A stretch of 64,000 bases of DNA, taken from Tachypleus tridentatus. Its lineage: Eukaryota; Arthropoda; Merostomata; Xiphosura; Limulidae. The DNA lies in contig NC_134825.1 in assembly GCF_004210375.1 (NCBI RefSeq), positions 41,348,348-41,412,347 on the forward strand, written 5' to 3'. Positions within the stretch are counted from its first letter, which is position 1, and each line of letters starts with the position of its first letter. The notes under the pieces are model-generated. The model made no database searches. It saw only the letters and a list, made by a program, of their open reading frames with translations, and was not told where the DNA came from. The translations under genes and the position numbers were made by a program. This document shows, in pieces, positions 11,901-25,285 of the stretch.

Positions 11901-12664
11901 CATTACACCAACAGGGAAGACAGCAAAACTGTCCTTGAATTTAGCATTTAAGCTTTCAATACAATGTTTTGATATAAATAACAAAGTATTAGGGTGTTAC
12001 TATACTGAACCCAACCTACATTATAAATATAGTTCCCATCCTGCACCATTTATGTTACCATCTGAAAATTCAATGGTTCTAATGAGATCCATAGAGTAGC
12101 AGGTATTATGTAAAGTTAATAACATAAAGCAAAAAAAAAGATATTACATGTATAATAACTTGTCTGTAATGCTATTTGAGATTCTCCCTCATAAAAAAGT
12201 ACTCCTCTAGAAAATTTTGTTAATTTGTCATATCTTTCATATATATGTTTTTAAAATGGACTCAATAAGATCTGTTCAAATATGATCTCAGATCCTAATT
12301 TCAACATTGTTCAAGGTGGACACCTGAATGCCACTGGGTGCAGAAGGCTCAGAAGCTATATACACACCTCAGTACTTTTTAAGACCTCAGATGGATCATA
12401 CAGTAATGTATCATATTCATGTTCCTAGATTTGGGAAGATATCCCCCACCAACAGTTCACACATCAATAAAAAAATATTTCCAGAAGCTTCTCAGCATAA
12501 ACACCACGTGGTGATATGGTAGTTTGATAATATCCAAATAATGTGTAGCATATGCTCAGTAATAACATAACTTCATAACATTTTGGCATTACACAGTTAA
12601 CACGTAATAATATAACACTTTTTTTTTTATGCAGTCAGAATGTACTCTTATGGCATGTAGTACT

Positions 12665-12752
12665 AACTGTGCTCTGCCCACCACTGTATCAAAACTAGGT
12701 TTCTAGTGGTATAAGTCTGCAGACATACTATTGGGGAGCCACATAGTGCTAC
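12665..12752 (-). repeat. tRNA-derived SINE (Val-like family), fragment
   Basis: Minus-strand head of the second SINE family: the interval contains CTCTGCCCACCAC, a degenerate B box and GTCTGCAGACATACTATTGGGGAGCC. It is diverged, and the tail is not clearly preserved. Confidence 0.65.
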
Positions 12753-13269
12753 TAAGTAGCAATAGCATGAGTATATTAATTTCATTTGAAAAGCAAAAAA
12801 GGTAAATCAGTTAGCAGTGTAACTTATAGGCTATTAGGTATTCCACACATTATTAGTTTTTGGTGTTTAAACATTACTTTTGTATACTTAATATTGCATC
12901 CAAATAAAAATGTTATAAATTGTGTAAAATATTATTTTCCATATAAAAAGAAAAAAGGATAATTAGTTGCAAATTTACTTACTTATTTGATGTATTTGTT
13001 ATATAGTGGATAAGTCCTAAACTTCAGGAATGATGTTATAGTTTAATTATACCTAATTTGAATAAGATCATCTCAAATGTCCAGCATTCTTGAATAAGCA
13101 ACTTTAAATCTCCAAAATACTAATGTACATAATGATAAAATGTGCTTTCTACATCCACAGAAAGTTTGTAGAATGTTTAAAATCACAAACTAAAAGAGAA
13201 GTCAACAGCAACAGTATCAGATGGAATAAGTAAATTAGTCCTAGACTTCAGGAATGAAAAACAGGGTTT

Positions 13270-14345
13270 AACAGTATATATTAAGTTTTGTTGTCATACC
13301 ACAGTCACAAAAGCACAGATCAGAGAATTTGCATAAGACCTTTATGTGATTCTCTTTGGACTCTCCCAAATTCTGCAGACTTCAATTGTTCCCAAAACAC
13401 TGTCAAACACACCCTTGAGGCCAAGACAGGAAAATTTGAACATAGAGGCAGAACAATTAAACTCAATGATACTGATGTCAGGTATCTTTGTTCATTCTGC
13501 CTTCAGTACAAAGGAAAGGCTGCCACTGATGTCAAAGTGATATAAATGAACATATATTAAATGACAGAAAGGTGTCCAGATCTAAAGAATCAAGAAGACT
13601 CACTGATAATGTAATATCTGGTTGTGTATCAGTTAAAAAAGCTTTTACTTTGATATTCAAATATTTGCAAGAGACTTAAATTTACTGAAAAATACAAAAA
13701 ATGGACTGCTAATAATTGGAAAGAGCTGTTATAGATGGATGAGTCCAAGTTTGAAGTATTTCGGTCAAAGTGTTGGTAGTATGTCTGGCTGAAGGTAGTA
13801 GAAAGATACTTATCTCAATGCATGGCACCTGCCATAAAGCATGGTAGAAGCAGTGTGATGATCTGGGGACATTTTTCTGCTGAGGTGATAGAAAATATCT
13901 ACAAAATAAATGGAATAATAGACCAGCACAAGTACAATGCAGTATTGATCAAGTATGGTATACCCGGTGGTTTGCATATTATTGGTAAAGGACTCTACTG
14001 CCAAGATTATAATAACCTCAGATACTCATACAACCTATGCAGAAAAATTTACTTAGCTATGAAAGCTGTTGCTAAAATCATTCAAATGATGTAATTGCCC
14101 CCCCAAAGAGTTGCAGTCTCAACCTAATTGAGCAGATCTGGGATTTGATAGATTGAAAACTTGACAAATCAAAAGTTACTTCCAAAAAAGCTTCATATGA
14201 GTGTATCAGAGACACTTGGAGTAAAATCTCAAAGGACACTCTTATTAATTATCTTGCAGCAATACCTAAAAAACCATCCATAGTAATTAAAGCAAGAGAG
14301 AGACAACAAAATGCTAACTGTTTCCTTAATCAATCACTCTAACTA
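13270..14345 (+). pseudogene. Tc1/mariner-superfamily transposase remnant
   Basis: Plus-strand fragments are in order for a Tc1-like transposase. A helix-turn-helix-like region occupies about 13,290-13,540. It is followed by MDESKFEVFRSK near 13,737 (first catalytic Asp) and HGRSSVMIWGHFS at about 13,840. A degraded middle and a C-terminal part with SLNLIEQIWDLID near 14,115-14,150 (the PDLNPIE motif region) complete it. Several stops and frameshifts break the frame. No terminal inverted repeats were identified, so the element edges are not defined. Confidence 0.75.
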
Positions 14346-15466
14346 CATTTCAGTTGTACTGAGTTTAGTATGGGATTCACCTTCTATTGTTCTTTTGAGA
14401 CAACCTGAAATCTATTTTTGACTTTGTCCTAACACATTTCCACACTTCTGTATTACAAGTTTAACATATGTTACAGGGAAGAGCATTATAAAGACAGGCT
14501 GATAAATGAAGAGTATATAACATTAAACTACAACTTTTTACCAACACAATTTGTATAAACAAGAGCAAAGTAAGTGTACTGTAAATTTGACTTGCATTGT
14601 GAAAGAATCTATAGGGATTCATACTTAACCATTCCTCTGTAAGAAAATGTTTTCAAGCTTGAAATTTCTACTGACAAAAATGTTACATATGCTTTATCAT
14701 AAAAAGCATAAAAAATAACATTACAAAAAATTAACTCTCAACTCATTAACAGTCTTACAAGAGTCTTACTGTAATTTATTGAATAATTCCCAATTTTATT
14801 AGCAATACAAGATATTACAGAATGTTCTTTACTTTGGAGTTAAACTTGAAGAACAAAAAAAAATATTTTCTACTTGTTTCTCAAACAATTAGTGAAATTC
14901 TCCATTAATTATTATAAACAATTTAAACTTTTCCATCACCATTTTTAAAATATTTGTTTTATATTACAAGTTACCAGTACTGATAATGGTATCACTTACA
15001 TTTAGAAGTACATGTTTTTTTAGTTGATTTGTTCATTTTTCTCTCACTCAACAAATATTATAAAAGGTGGAATGATATCTTTAAATTTCTATAAATATCC
15101 ATAAATGGTCTTTCTTTATGAAAATTTACTTAACATCCAACTTTCATCATTATTTTCATAATGCATGACATTGTAGGTGTGTCATTTTCCTGAACTTTCA
15201 AAACTGTATCATATGACATGAAGTATTAATTAGAAAGGTTCTAGTGTAACTTCCTCCTCAAGACATTATGTAGTAAATTACATTCACAGCAACACAAATT
15301 GGTAAGTTTGATATGAAAGATGTGCAACTCACAGTAATTCACTTATTTTATATATATCAGATATTTGAGAATAAAATACATGATAGAAATATTTGCTACT
15401 GAAAAAATGCATAGAAAAGGAGCAAGTAGATAGTGATTTCTACTACCATAAACAAACAGTAACATG
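14346..15466. other. Non-coding AT-rich DNA
   Basis: I see nothing supported here beyond short chance frames. Confidence 0.5.

Positions 15467-15516
<50 letters not shown>
15467..15516. repeat. Compound (TA)n(TG)n microsatellite
   Basis: About ten TA units run directly into about thirteen TG units. This is a typical Z-DNA-prone dinucleotide tract and is likely length-variable. Confidence 0.95.
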
Positions 15517-15520
<4 letters not shown>

Positions 15521-15569
15521 ATTAATATTCTTTTTGCATAGAATAGTTTTGTTTTTTTTTATACATATT

Positions 15570-16793
15570 AGGTCATCCCATAAGTAATGTCGTTTTTTGG
15601 GATAGGATAAGTTTAAATGCATATTTCTTGGCTAAATGAAGTTATTCTCAAAGTCACACAAGTTATATGGGATGAAATGATAACATTCAGAGTAAACCAA
15701 TTTGTTTCTTCACTAATTTTTGTTGTATTTATTTTAGAAGCCCCAATTATCATGGAGGTATCAGAAGAGCACATAAAGAATATAATGTTTTACAACTTCA
15801 GAAAATGAAAGAGTGCTACTGAAGAAGCATTCAAGATGTGTACAACAATGACATTCTGAATATAGGGAAGTGTCAAAGATGGTTCCATAAGTTTAAAACT
15901 GGTGACTACAGTTTGACGGATGCAGCTCGCACTGAGTGCCCTGCTGAGTTTGACAATGACCTGCTTCTAGCAATACATGAGAAAGATTGTGCTGTAACTG
16001 TTGTCCATCCTTCCATTGTCCATCAACATTTGCAACTTGGTAGAGTTTTAAAGTTTGGAAAATGGGTACCACATGAGTTGTCAGCTTATAATCTGAGAGA
16101 ATGAGTAGACATCTGCACATCTCTTCACTCTCATGAACTTCAAGCTTCATTTTTGAGCCACCTAGTTAGTGACTGGAGATAAGAAATGGATACTCTTTCA
16201 AAATGCCATGCACTGCCAACAGTGGGTTAATGCAGTAGAACCAGCAACACCACAGTCAAAAGTGAACCTGTACTTCAGGTGGTGTAACACTCTTTGAATT
16301 GTTACAAACAAATCACACAATAACTGCTGAGAGATGCTGGCAGTAACTGGATTAATTGAAAGCTGCACTAAAAAATAAATAAAAGAGACCTGCTTTTGTA
16401 AATCAGAAAGGAGTTGTTTTCCACCATAACAATGCACATCCTAACATTGCTAGGGTTACTTTTAAAAAAATTGAACAGCTTAGCTGGAAGAAACTTCCCC
16501 ATCCTCCTTATTCTCCTGATCTTGCTCCTTCAGATTATAATTTTTTCAAAACTTGACACATCATCTGAATGGAAAACAGTTTACTTCTATGATTTGTTAA
16601 AAAGTAACTCTTGTACCTTTTATATCTCAAAACAACTTGATTTTTATAAGTGTGATATTGAAAATATTTTGATACATTTCCAGACTGTTATTGAGAAGAG
16701 ATGAAAAATATGTAATTGATTAAAGTTGTTATTTGAGTTATTTTTCTTCTTTTAAATCTTAGTGTTAAAATGATATTACTTATGGGATGACCT
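15570..16793 (+). mobile_element. mariner transposon, decayed
   Basis: The 5' end GGTCATCCCATAAGTAAT (15,571) is repeated in inverted orientation at the 3' end (ATTACTTATGGGATGACC, ending 16,792). The length (about 1.22 kb) is near that of full mariner elements. A TA precedes the 5' end, but the base after the 3' end does not complete a TA, so the target duplication has mutated. Confidence 0.85.
15752..16701 (+). pseudogene. mariner transposase, multiply interrupted
   Basis: The reading starts MEVSEEHIKNIMFYNF (15,752) and hits a stop after 18 residues. It resumes in another frame with a WFHKFKTGDYSLTDAART segment (the mariner CxxWFxxFRxGDxSLxD motif) and later GKWVPHELS. After further breaks, a segment from about 16,410 contains HHNNAHPN and PHPPYSPDLAPSDYNFF, the second and third catalytic-Asp regions of a D,D34D mariner transposase. 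It ends at 16,701. At least three stops or frameshifts make it inactive. Confidence 0.85.
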
Positions 16794-16799
16794 CACAGT

Positions 16800-19255
16800 T
16801 TTCATATATATAGTGTAATCTACACAGGAAACCTAAACAGTAAAAAAAGGAAATAACTGCATCACTGACAGTGTTTCTGTTTAAAGCTTTATGTGATTTT
16901 GTAGTCAACAAATTCAAGATGCAAAAATAGCTTAAAAATTGTATTTATAAAACAGAGAGTAATCTATCAATTATTTTAGGATTAACTTGATAAGTTCATT
17001 TATTCCACAACCTTCAACAGAAAAACATGTCTTTGAAATAGCATCTCAATATTACTTGCCAGAAAACAAACTACCAGAGCAGTTCCTAAAATTAAAGATA
17101 TAAGTACCTATCAATTAATATACATACAAACATGTACACACTTGTTTAGGCACACTTTCCCAGTTTGAATGATTTAATATTTCTTAACTCTTTTCTGTCT
17201 TCAATCTTATAAAACCTTATTTCTTGATCTTCTAACCACACTACAACATTGAAAACTCATTCTCATCTGTGAAATATGTATTTGAAAATACATTTGAAAA
17301 CACACTAGTTAATTCCATCCAGAACACAAACAAAATCAATTTAACTTGAGAAATACCAACTGAAATATTATTCAAAACATTGCCAAAAGCAATTTACTAC
17401 TGTCTTACTAATATTAAAATATATAACTTTACAACTGCATGAAAGTGTAATTCAGAGAATAAAACAAATTATCAGTCACTTTCAACTATAAAAACCTGAG
17501 TTTGAATACAATATCAAAATTCTTATGATATATTTAAACTGCTATAAGTTGCACTAACATTACAGTTAAAAAAAACACTTTATCACTGATATAAATTTCT
17601 AAATGTTAAAATGAGACACATCTTAATACAACAAATAGAAATGCAGTTAGCCACATTGCACAGATGTTTAACTTGCATTTCTTTCCATATAAAACAAATA
17701 TTCTAACAAAATGTATTATATAACATTAAATTATCTCTCATTATAATACTGTTCTGAAACTTTATGTGCACTTCATTTTAAAAGATATAAACAAAAGGCA
17801 GGTGTAAATATACTTCAGTCAACATTTTGAAGTAACACATATTAAAAGCTCATCAAAGTTTTAAAAAGATCTAACATTAATAAGTCATACAATAACATGG
17901 TAAGTCTATTTATTGTTTTGAGTATGGTAAAGTTCAGCCCTAACTAAATTAAACCAAAAAATATACATAAATTACAGTGTTAATTTATTTCTTTATTGCA
18001 GAAAGGATGTATGCAAAATAAATGATTAACAAATGTCAGGCCTAAGACAAGTGGACTTAGATTTTTGGTGTATGTGATAAGAGTTCTTTTGTATTACTCT
18101 AGTATTTAAAGAAGTACTGTTACAATAAATATATTAATTTTATTGCAAATGTTTTGTGGGTCTCTTTAAGCTAAAATTATTAAACACCAATTAACCAGTC
18201 ATATTTCCTAAGTAACATTCTCTTATATTTTTGTTCTCAGAAGAATAACAAACCTGATTATTCTTTCTGATTATAAACATGTTTCAATATGTTTCTTGTT
18301 GAAAATTGTGAAGCTGTTTGATATATTTCTGCTCATAAAGGACAATGTAACTCAATATGGGTTTTAGATAAATTTCTAAATTTACTATGTAATGGTACTG
18401 TTGCTTCATTATGGGTCTGTATTACATATGTATCTTAAACATTTCTTGGGAAAGTAGTTTTTCTAACCTAATCTGGTACAGATTTAATAAAATTCCATTG
18501 CTCTAACTCAAGTAGGACATAGTAATAACACTGAGGTACAATACAAAGTGTACAGCAGGCCAACACTAAAATAACTTTGAATGAAATACCTGTATTATTT
18601 GAACTTTCTGGGTGAATTATTTTAACATATTTAATTCATTTTATTATCATAATGTACCATTAAAAAATCTATAACAATACTCATTTTGAAACTGGTTGAT
18701 ATTTAAAAATGAATTTAACAGTTTGATAGAAATATGGAGAATAACTTGTTACAGAGTATTTTAAATTAGTTCAGCTTGTGAAATGGATTCTAAAATAATT
18801 TAATCAGCCTAAGTGGACTTTTAACATGAAGAGAACTGTCACATTTAAAATACAACTGTAGTCATCATAGTCTAAAGAATTCTTGAAGGTACATTTAACT
18901 TGTTTTAAATATCTAATTTTAAAATAAGTGGACTGCTTGCTGCATGTTATTTTCAAATTTATCACTAACAAATCACAGACATCTACTATAGAAGAATCCT
19001 AAAATTTTGACGTATGTAGTTTCTGAGTATGAGTTGAATGTAAAAAAATGTGCACAAGTTTGCAGAGGAGTTAAAGTGTTGATAGAAGCCACATATTTAT
19101 TTCCTCTTTGGTTACTGTGTTTCAAAAACTGGAAAGTCTCACCTAAATACTAAAATTCATTAAGTTCATACTTATTGTAACTAGTGACACACACAATATG
19201 ACTAGATAGTGGTGAGGTCCACGATAAACTAATGAAAAATAAATAAGAGGTAGAG
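16800..19255. other. Non-coding AT-rich DNA, 2.4 kb
   Basis: I see no supported gene, repeat or RNA here. A pyrimidine-rich acceptor-like site exists on the minus strand near 17,090, but the frame beyond it is only about 28 codons and matches nothing I know. Confidence 0.5.
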
Positions 19256-19261
19256 AAAAGT

Positions 19262-21730
19262 TCAGTTGAGGAAATTAGTATAGAAGTAATTATAAGGGTA
19301 GACTTATTTCTTACTATCATAATAACAGAAGTAAAAGATATAAAATAGATAACTTCAGAGCATTAGTAGGAATGAAAGATTTTGATATAATGGGAATAAC
19401 TGAAATACGGTTAAACAAAGATGATGTGTGACAAAAATTTCCTTCAAATATAGTGTTAATGTCTTTTTTAATAATTAGAGTACAAAAGGGAGAAGTGGAT
19501 TTACATGTACAATGTAAGTTACATCCTGTTTTAGTTAAAGATATCAAAGATAACAACAATGAGATTATATCCAGTGAAGTTTCTATTAGTGTATATGAAG
19601 GAAATGACATTTAATGGGAATTTGTTACAAACAACCAAAGGATATTCACATAACTCAAACAGTCACAATGAGATTAAGGTTTCAGCTGTTTGTGAAGCCA
19701 CAATTATGAGTGATTTTAATTTCAAGCATACAAAACGGGAAATGCTACAGTCAACCTGTGAGAGAGAAAGGTTTTTGTCAACTGTTCATAATGGCTTTTT
19801 TTACCAATTGGTCAAGGAATCCACTAGAAAATGCTCTGTCAGATTTGTTGTAACTTTGAAAATACAGGTAGAAAACTGGGGAACACATGGGTACAAGTGA
19901 TCACTGCTGTATTAGGTTTGATGTTTTTTCCTGCATATTGAAATGAGAAATAACAATATTTTGATTTCAAATTTTAAAGGGAAACAACAAGAATTATCTG
20001 TTAACTGGGCAGCTGTGTTATGCTGAGACACTGAGCAAATGTGGAAAATCTTCAAAGAAAAAACTGTCAATGTTCAAGGTAAATATTTTCCTTACAGAAA
20101 GAATAGGAAAGCAGCAAGTAAAAATAATGTTGGCTCACAAAGAGTTATAGAAATAAAATTAATGAGAAGCATAATAAATTGGAAATTAGGGGTGATGAAA
20201 ATTGTCCCAATACTTAAAGACCCATTAGTCTTACATCAGTTGTGGAACACATTTTGGAGAATCTGATTAAAAAAAAACTCCAAAAATTTATTTAACCAAG
20301 CTAAGAATTTTATTAGATAACTAACATGATTTCACTGATGGAAAACCTTGCCTCAGAAATCTGTTGACATTTTTTCAAAAGGTTACTACTTGTGTAAATG
20401 AGAGTAAGAGGAGATCTGGAAGAAAGGATTGTCACAAATGCAGTTCAACCAAACCAGATTAATGTCACAAATGAGGTACCTCAGGGTTCAAGTCTTAGAA
20501 CCTTTGCTCTTTTGATTTGCATCCATGACACAGATGAAAGAATGGTCAATAAATTACTTAAATGTGCAGATTACATTAAGACATAGAGTGTTACTACCTG
20601 TGAATAGGATGCCACTGATTTACAGAAGGATTTATATCATTCAGTGAATTGGGCAAATAAATGGCAGATGGGATTTAATTATAATAAATGCAAAATAGTG
20701 CTGGTGAGTTATCATGATTTGAATAACAATTTGGATGGGAATAATATAAACAGTGTCATGAAAAATAAGAATCTTGATGTAATAGCTGATCAGTCTCATA
20801 AGCTATCCAAGCATTGTGTTATTGCTGGTGGTAGGACAAATAAATTTTATGTTATATCTAAAGAGATTTTCAATACGAGTCTAAAGCAGTTATAATTTTA
20901 TTGTATGGTTCATATGTTGTGTCATATTTGGAGTATTGTGTTCAGTCTTGGTATCCTTACCTTAGGAAGGGCTTTGAATTGTTTGAAGGGTTCAAAGTTG
21001 GGTTACTAGAATGGTGCTTAGGATGGAGGAGTTGTCATATGAGGAGTGGCTGAAATCTCTTGTACTGCTTTCTCTTGGAAAAAAAAAGAATTGGAGGAGG
21101 GGTGTGATATGATTGAGGTGTTAAAGATTGTAAAGGGAATTGATGATGTTGATGCATCATAATTGTGCATAATTAACAGTGAGAATAGTAGGGCTAGAGG
21201 ACTCTAGTATAAACACTGGCAGGTTGGTTGGTTGATTTAATGTTTTATGGCACAAAGCAGCTAGGTTATCTGTACCAAACATCCAGTAAAAGGTAAAAGT
21301 AAATTTAGTAAAATTCATAAAAGGAAATCAAGGTAAAACAAAACAAAGTTTAAAAACAACAACATAAATAGCATAAGACCAATGTTTACATCTAGTCTAC
21401 AACGTCAACAATACAGTAATTCAAAGTTGTAAAGGACTTTCTGTAGCATGACTGTAATAATCATAACTCACCAGGAAGACTAACAGGTAAGTTCAAAAAC
21501 ACCATCAGTAAACTGAAGTTGGCCTTTCCAGTCCTGGTTTCAAGTTACTTAATGGACACTGGCAGAGTAGAAGTCACCTTCAGCTAAGATAACTTTATTT
21601 TTCTTACAAGATAGTTAGCCTTTGAAGTGAGTTTTCTTTGGATGTTATGGAGCAGAAAATTTAAACAAGTTTAACAGAAAGCTTGATAAGTATATGAATA
21701 AGTGTTGGCTTTAAGACTTCTAAAAATTAA
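19262..21730 (+). pseudogene. Non-LTR retrotransposon (CR1/jockey-like LINE), 5'-truncated and decayed
   Basis: Plus-strand pieces follow LINE ORF2 order. The endonuclease region has FDIMGITEIRLNK near 19,380 and TIMSDFNFKH and FFYQLVKESTRK at 19,700-19,830. Reverse transcriptase follows with PISLTSVVEHILENLIKKKL around 20,220, VPQGSSL at 20,478, a KCADYIKT segment (FADDTK-like, catalytic YxDD degraded) at about 20,560, and NWANKWQMGFNYNKCK at 20,647. A C-terminal stretch around 20,920-21,060 contains a YCVQSWYPY-like motif, and tail remnants continue to about 21,720. Many stops make it dead. A 343-bp insertion interrupts it at 21,223. Confidence 0.8.
21223..21565 (-). mobile_element. Short interspersed insertion within the LINE, with 10-bp target duplication
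   Basis: The direct repeat ACACTGGCAG occurs at 21,213-21,222 and again at 21,556-21,565, bracketing an insertion into the LINE 3' region. The LINE reading resumes after it. The insertion begins with GGTTGGTTGG and the complement of the GCTTTGTGC tail shared by both tRNA-SINE families here, so it is a minus-strand relative with a different body. Confidence 0.75.
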
Positions 21731-22126
21731 TTCATTAACATTTATAGTTTGAATTAGAGGATGTAAGAGCCAGGATGGACCAAGAGATCCCATACTGTTC
21801 CAAAACGTTATATATTATGTCCAGTGCTTCAGACTGCAGTCTAATTCCAGAAGATTTAATATGTTTCTAATGCAACAATAAAACTTTTGTCGATAATGTA
21901 GCTTCGAACTCAGCTTTGTTGTTAGTATTACATGGTTCACTATGGTACTGAAAGAGTAAGACCATACAACATAGGAGAATATAGTATTGGGTAAACTGAA
22001 TTCTAAAAAAAAGTTCTATTCTAACATCTAACTTCGTTTTTGTTTCGTTGGTCCCCTCATGATTCTATTTCGGATCAACTGTCCATTTGATTACAAACGT
22101 ACCTTTATGCTAATGTTTATGCTTTA

Positions 22127-22375
22127 ATGGTTGAGGTTATGTTTATTTCTGCATGCATCATACTTGGGCCAACAAAGTATAGCAAAAATATAAATTCTCT
22201 TTCTGAGAGTATGAATAACCTGGTTCTGAATTACATTGTTGAGTTGGCTAGGTCACTCGGCATATTACATTTTGTCTTTTGCAAAAAAGAACATCCTAAA
22301 CAACCAAGAATGTTTGGCAACCAGAAAATAAAACATTTAAACTCACCATTTACACTAAAGTTATCTAAACTGTGA
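22127..22375 (+). other. 82-codon open frame, unidentified
   Basis: An ATG-initiated frame with no recognised motif and no adjacent strong splice sites. Length alone does not support a gene in AT-rich DNA. Confidence 0.15.
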
Positions 22376-22554
22376 TAACCGAAAGCTGTAAATTTCCTAT
22401 TGAAAATCCTTATTTTTCGGTATCAAACAATGAACTATGGTCTACAAAAGACCTCTGCGCTACATAGTGGTTAGATTTTGTATAACGTTATATTTACATA
22501 TTTTTTCAATTATAAATAAGCATTAATTATAGATTATGAAAAATAAAATAACTC

Positions 22555-22685
22555 TTCTTTGTTTGGTTGGTTGGTAAGTACAAAACAACACAACAGGCTA
22601 TCTGCGTTCTGCCTACCACAAGTATCAAAATCCGATTTTGAAAGTTATAAGCCCCCAGACTTTCCGCTTAGCCACTGGGAAAATA
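22555..22685 (-). repeat. tRNA-derived SINE (Val-like family), diverged
   Basis: Minus-strand copy: the tail complement (GGCTATCTGCGTTCTGCC) is followed by a mutated B box and head ending AGCCACTGGG. It follows a TTGGTTGGTTGG tract. Confidence 0.65.
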
Positions 22686-24118
22686 ACATTTGAACATCGA
22701 TTGTGTATTGATATCGAGCAATGTACAGTAAATACACTCTTTTGGTAAGAAATGAGTCTTAATGAAGGTTTCTGAAATAAATTAGAGCCATGTTTGTGAT
22801 TTCAGAAAAATACTAACAAGCAAATAAATAAATTGAAATTTGATATCTTTCGACAAAACTGTTTTAAATAACCACGAAACAGATTAAAAGGGAAGTTAGT
22901 TTTCAAAAGCTGTAATTTTATTTATGTACAGTTTCATAAATTATTATGGAAAAGTGAGCGAAACACTAATAATCAGAAACTTAGGGACTGGTAGCCCAAC
23001 TACTTCCAGAACTCCTGTATTCTATACACACGACACACCCGTGCTTTACTTATGAAAACCACTTCACACGAAATTTAACAGTTGCAGCACAAATTACAAG
23101 GTTCAGCCACGCGAGTGGCAATGCCTTCCCTTATTACGCTTACATCAAGCATTTTGAAGCTTAAATCTGTCATCCTTCTCATGAAAAAAAATTAATAAAA
23201 TATCTAATAAAATTGTTTGTTTTTCACAAATATTTCAATCTGTATGACTGAAAATATACCAATCACAAGAAGTAAAACATTGAACTACACGTGTTTATAT
23301 TTGCTATGATTTCATCTACATTGACAATTTTATCCACTCATTAATTTTCAATTGATTAAGATAAGATATTCTTGCATTATTCTTTTGAAAAACATTAGGT
23401 ACAAACTGGATTAGAAACACCATATGAAACAGTGTTCTTAAAGATGTAAAACTGTATTCTCACTCTCTTGCCAGTGGCGTGAGTCTCTTTGTTACTATGG
23501 TTTCTTCCATGAAAAAATTGCCACTTGTAATTCTCAACGCAAGGGTTTTGGATTCTCTTTTGTTCGTTATGTATTTTATTTTACCCTACTTCTTTAGACC
23601 TGTAGATGGATTGGTTAACTGATGAGTCCAAGCTTGTTGTGTCTGAAGCTAAAGTGTTGCTGAGTTAAACAATATGTAATGTTTGAAATTTTCAAATGTT
23701 GGTGGTTAAATTCTATAGTTTTTTCGATTAATAGGCATTAATCACAATTATAGTTTCCTAGGCCTGTAGCACGTTGACTGTAGATGCCCAATAACAATAT
23801 TAATCTTCTCTCTTGGTGCGCTGCTTTTATATAAACCATGCGAAACTAGATTATACACCGAAGGTCGCTTGGCAAACGTATTGTCAATCAGTAGCATTAC
23901 ATACACACCTAGTACTTTGTTGATTCTTACGATCGAGAATCTTCTATTAATTTCGAGAACAGGCAGGACTTGTGAATTACACAGCCCACAGTAAACGTCA
24001 TAAGAAAAAATAAAATTACACTGAAAGAAGCGAAGGTACTACACTAAATGTACAATAGTAAATCTGTTACAAAATAAAAACCGATAACTCAAGTGAGACT
24101 GAATTACCTTTTGACGAG
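22686..24118. other. Non-coding DNA entering the left inverted arm
   Basis: I see no gene. From about 23,909 the sequence is the reverse complement of the extreme right end of the window. Confidence 0.5.
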
Positions 24119-24119
24119 G

Positions 24120-24392
24120 AACGCCCGGCATGGCCAAGCGTGTTAAGGCGTGCGACTCGTAATCTGAGGGTCGCGGGTTCGCATCCCCGTCGCGCCAAAC
24201 ATGTTCGCCCTTTCAGCCGTAGAGGCGTTATAATGTGACGGTCAATGTGATGGTAAAAGAGTAGCCCAAGAGTTGGTGGTGGGTGGTGATGACTAGCTGC
24301 CTTCCCTCTAGTCTTACACTGCTAAATTAGGGACGGCTAGCACAGATAGCCCTCGAATAGCTTTGTGCGAAATTCAAAACGAAAACAAAATT
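24120..24392 (+). repeat. tRNA-derived SINE (Thr-like family), near full length
   Basis: The head begins GCCCGGCATGGCCAAGCG (A-box region). A CTCGTAA anticodon-loop-like segment (CGT, threonine-like) and a B box GGTTCGCATCC follow, then the conserved body with GGTGGTGATGACTAGCTGCC and the tail AGCTTTGTGCGAAATTC. The bases after the anticodon loop do not form a paired stem, so this is not a functional tRNA. The right-arm copy is at 63,519-63,792. Confidence 0.92.
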
Positions 24393-24708
24393 GAGGAGGA
24401 ACGGGTAAATAAAGAGAAACCTCAGAGTCAGAGCATGTTAGTGTTGTGTTAGTTGATGAAGTAATAATGACAAGGGACATCTCAGTTAAAAACACTAGAA
24501 GTGAAGATAAGGACCCCAGTAACAAATAATATGTCAAATACTTTCCCAATGATATATGAGTAGAACCTTATATCATGCAGATGCTCAAGTAGTTGCATAC
24601 AAACCCAAGAATGATGTGAATGAAAGTAGGTAATATTGCCTCTAATAACATAACAAACACTGGATAATATGATACTCTATTTATGAAGTTGTAATTACGT
24701 TAAGTAGG

Positions 24709-24955
24709 TTTGTTTCTTTATTTTGAATATTGCACAAAGCCATACGAAAACGATCTACGCCAGCTGTCCCTGATTTAGCAGAGTAAGACAAGAGGAAAAG
24801 CAACTCCTGGGGTACTCTTTCAAACGAATAATGGGATTGACCATAATAACGCCCTAAGAATGAAAGGGCGAACATGTTTAGTTAAATGTGGATTCGCACC
24901 CGTGACTCTCAGATTACGAGTCGAGTGCCCTTACCACCTGACAATGCCGGGGCAC
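24709..24955 (-). repeat. tRNA-derived SINE (Thr-like family), minus strand
   Basis: The tail complement (TTGCACAAAGCC) is at the left; the head complement with GATTACGAGTCGAGTGCCC and AATGCCGGGGC is at the right. There are internal deletions relative to the copy at 24,120. Mirrored at about 62,951-63,197. Confidence 0.88.
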
Positions 24956-25228
24956 GTAACGTAGGATAAGTCATATATGTATATAATTACATAAGATTAT
25001 ATGTTTATCAAATAAATTGTACAATATATTTTAAGAATAAATACTTAATAATTGTTTAGCTTTATTTGTAACATGAGAGTCACAATCAATTAATTTAAAG
25101 TAAACATTATGACAAATTTAATTACGAAACTCGATAGGGGTCGTACGCATTGTTTGTAACTCATTGATGCAGAGATTATCGAGTGTCGCGTGTAGAGTAC
25201 AGAAGACAGACGATTAGGTGTAATAAAG

Positions 25229-25285
25229 ATAAATAGTTTGGTTTGATGTTTCATAGCACAAAGCAACTAGACTATCTGCGCTAAA
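25229..25285 (-). repeat. SINE tail fragment
   Basis: A short piece with TTTCATAGCACAAAGCAACT and CTATCTGCGC, matching the tail shared by the SINE families, with no tRNA-like head. Present in the right arm near 62,620-62,678. Confidence 0.5.

Noticed and set aside
13005-13260. Direct repeat of AGTCCTA(A/G)ACTTCAGGAATGA at about 13,014 and 13,238
   Set aside because: Only about 20 bases, 225 bp apart, with no element between them that I can define. Too little to call.
17000-17095. Possible minus-strand terminal exon after a pyrimidine-rich acceptor
   Set aside because: Only about 28 codons, no partner exon and no recognisable peptide.
24120-24200. tRNA gene candidates (A box, CTCGTAA loop, B box) at this and about a dozen other sites
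   Set aside because: Each head is followed by the same long non-tRNA body and tail, and the stems do not pair properly. They are SINE heads and not functional tRNA genes.
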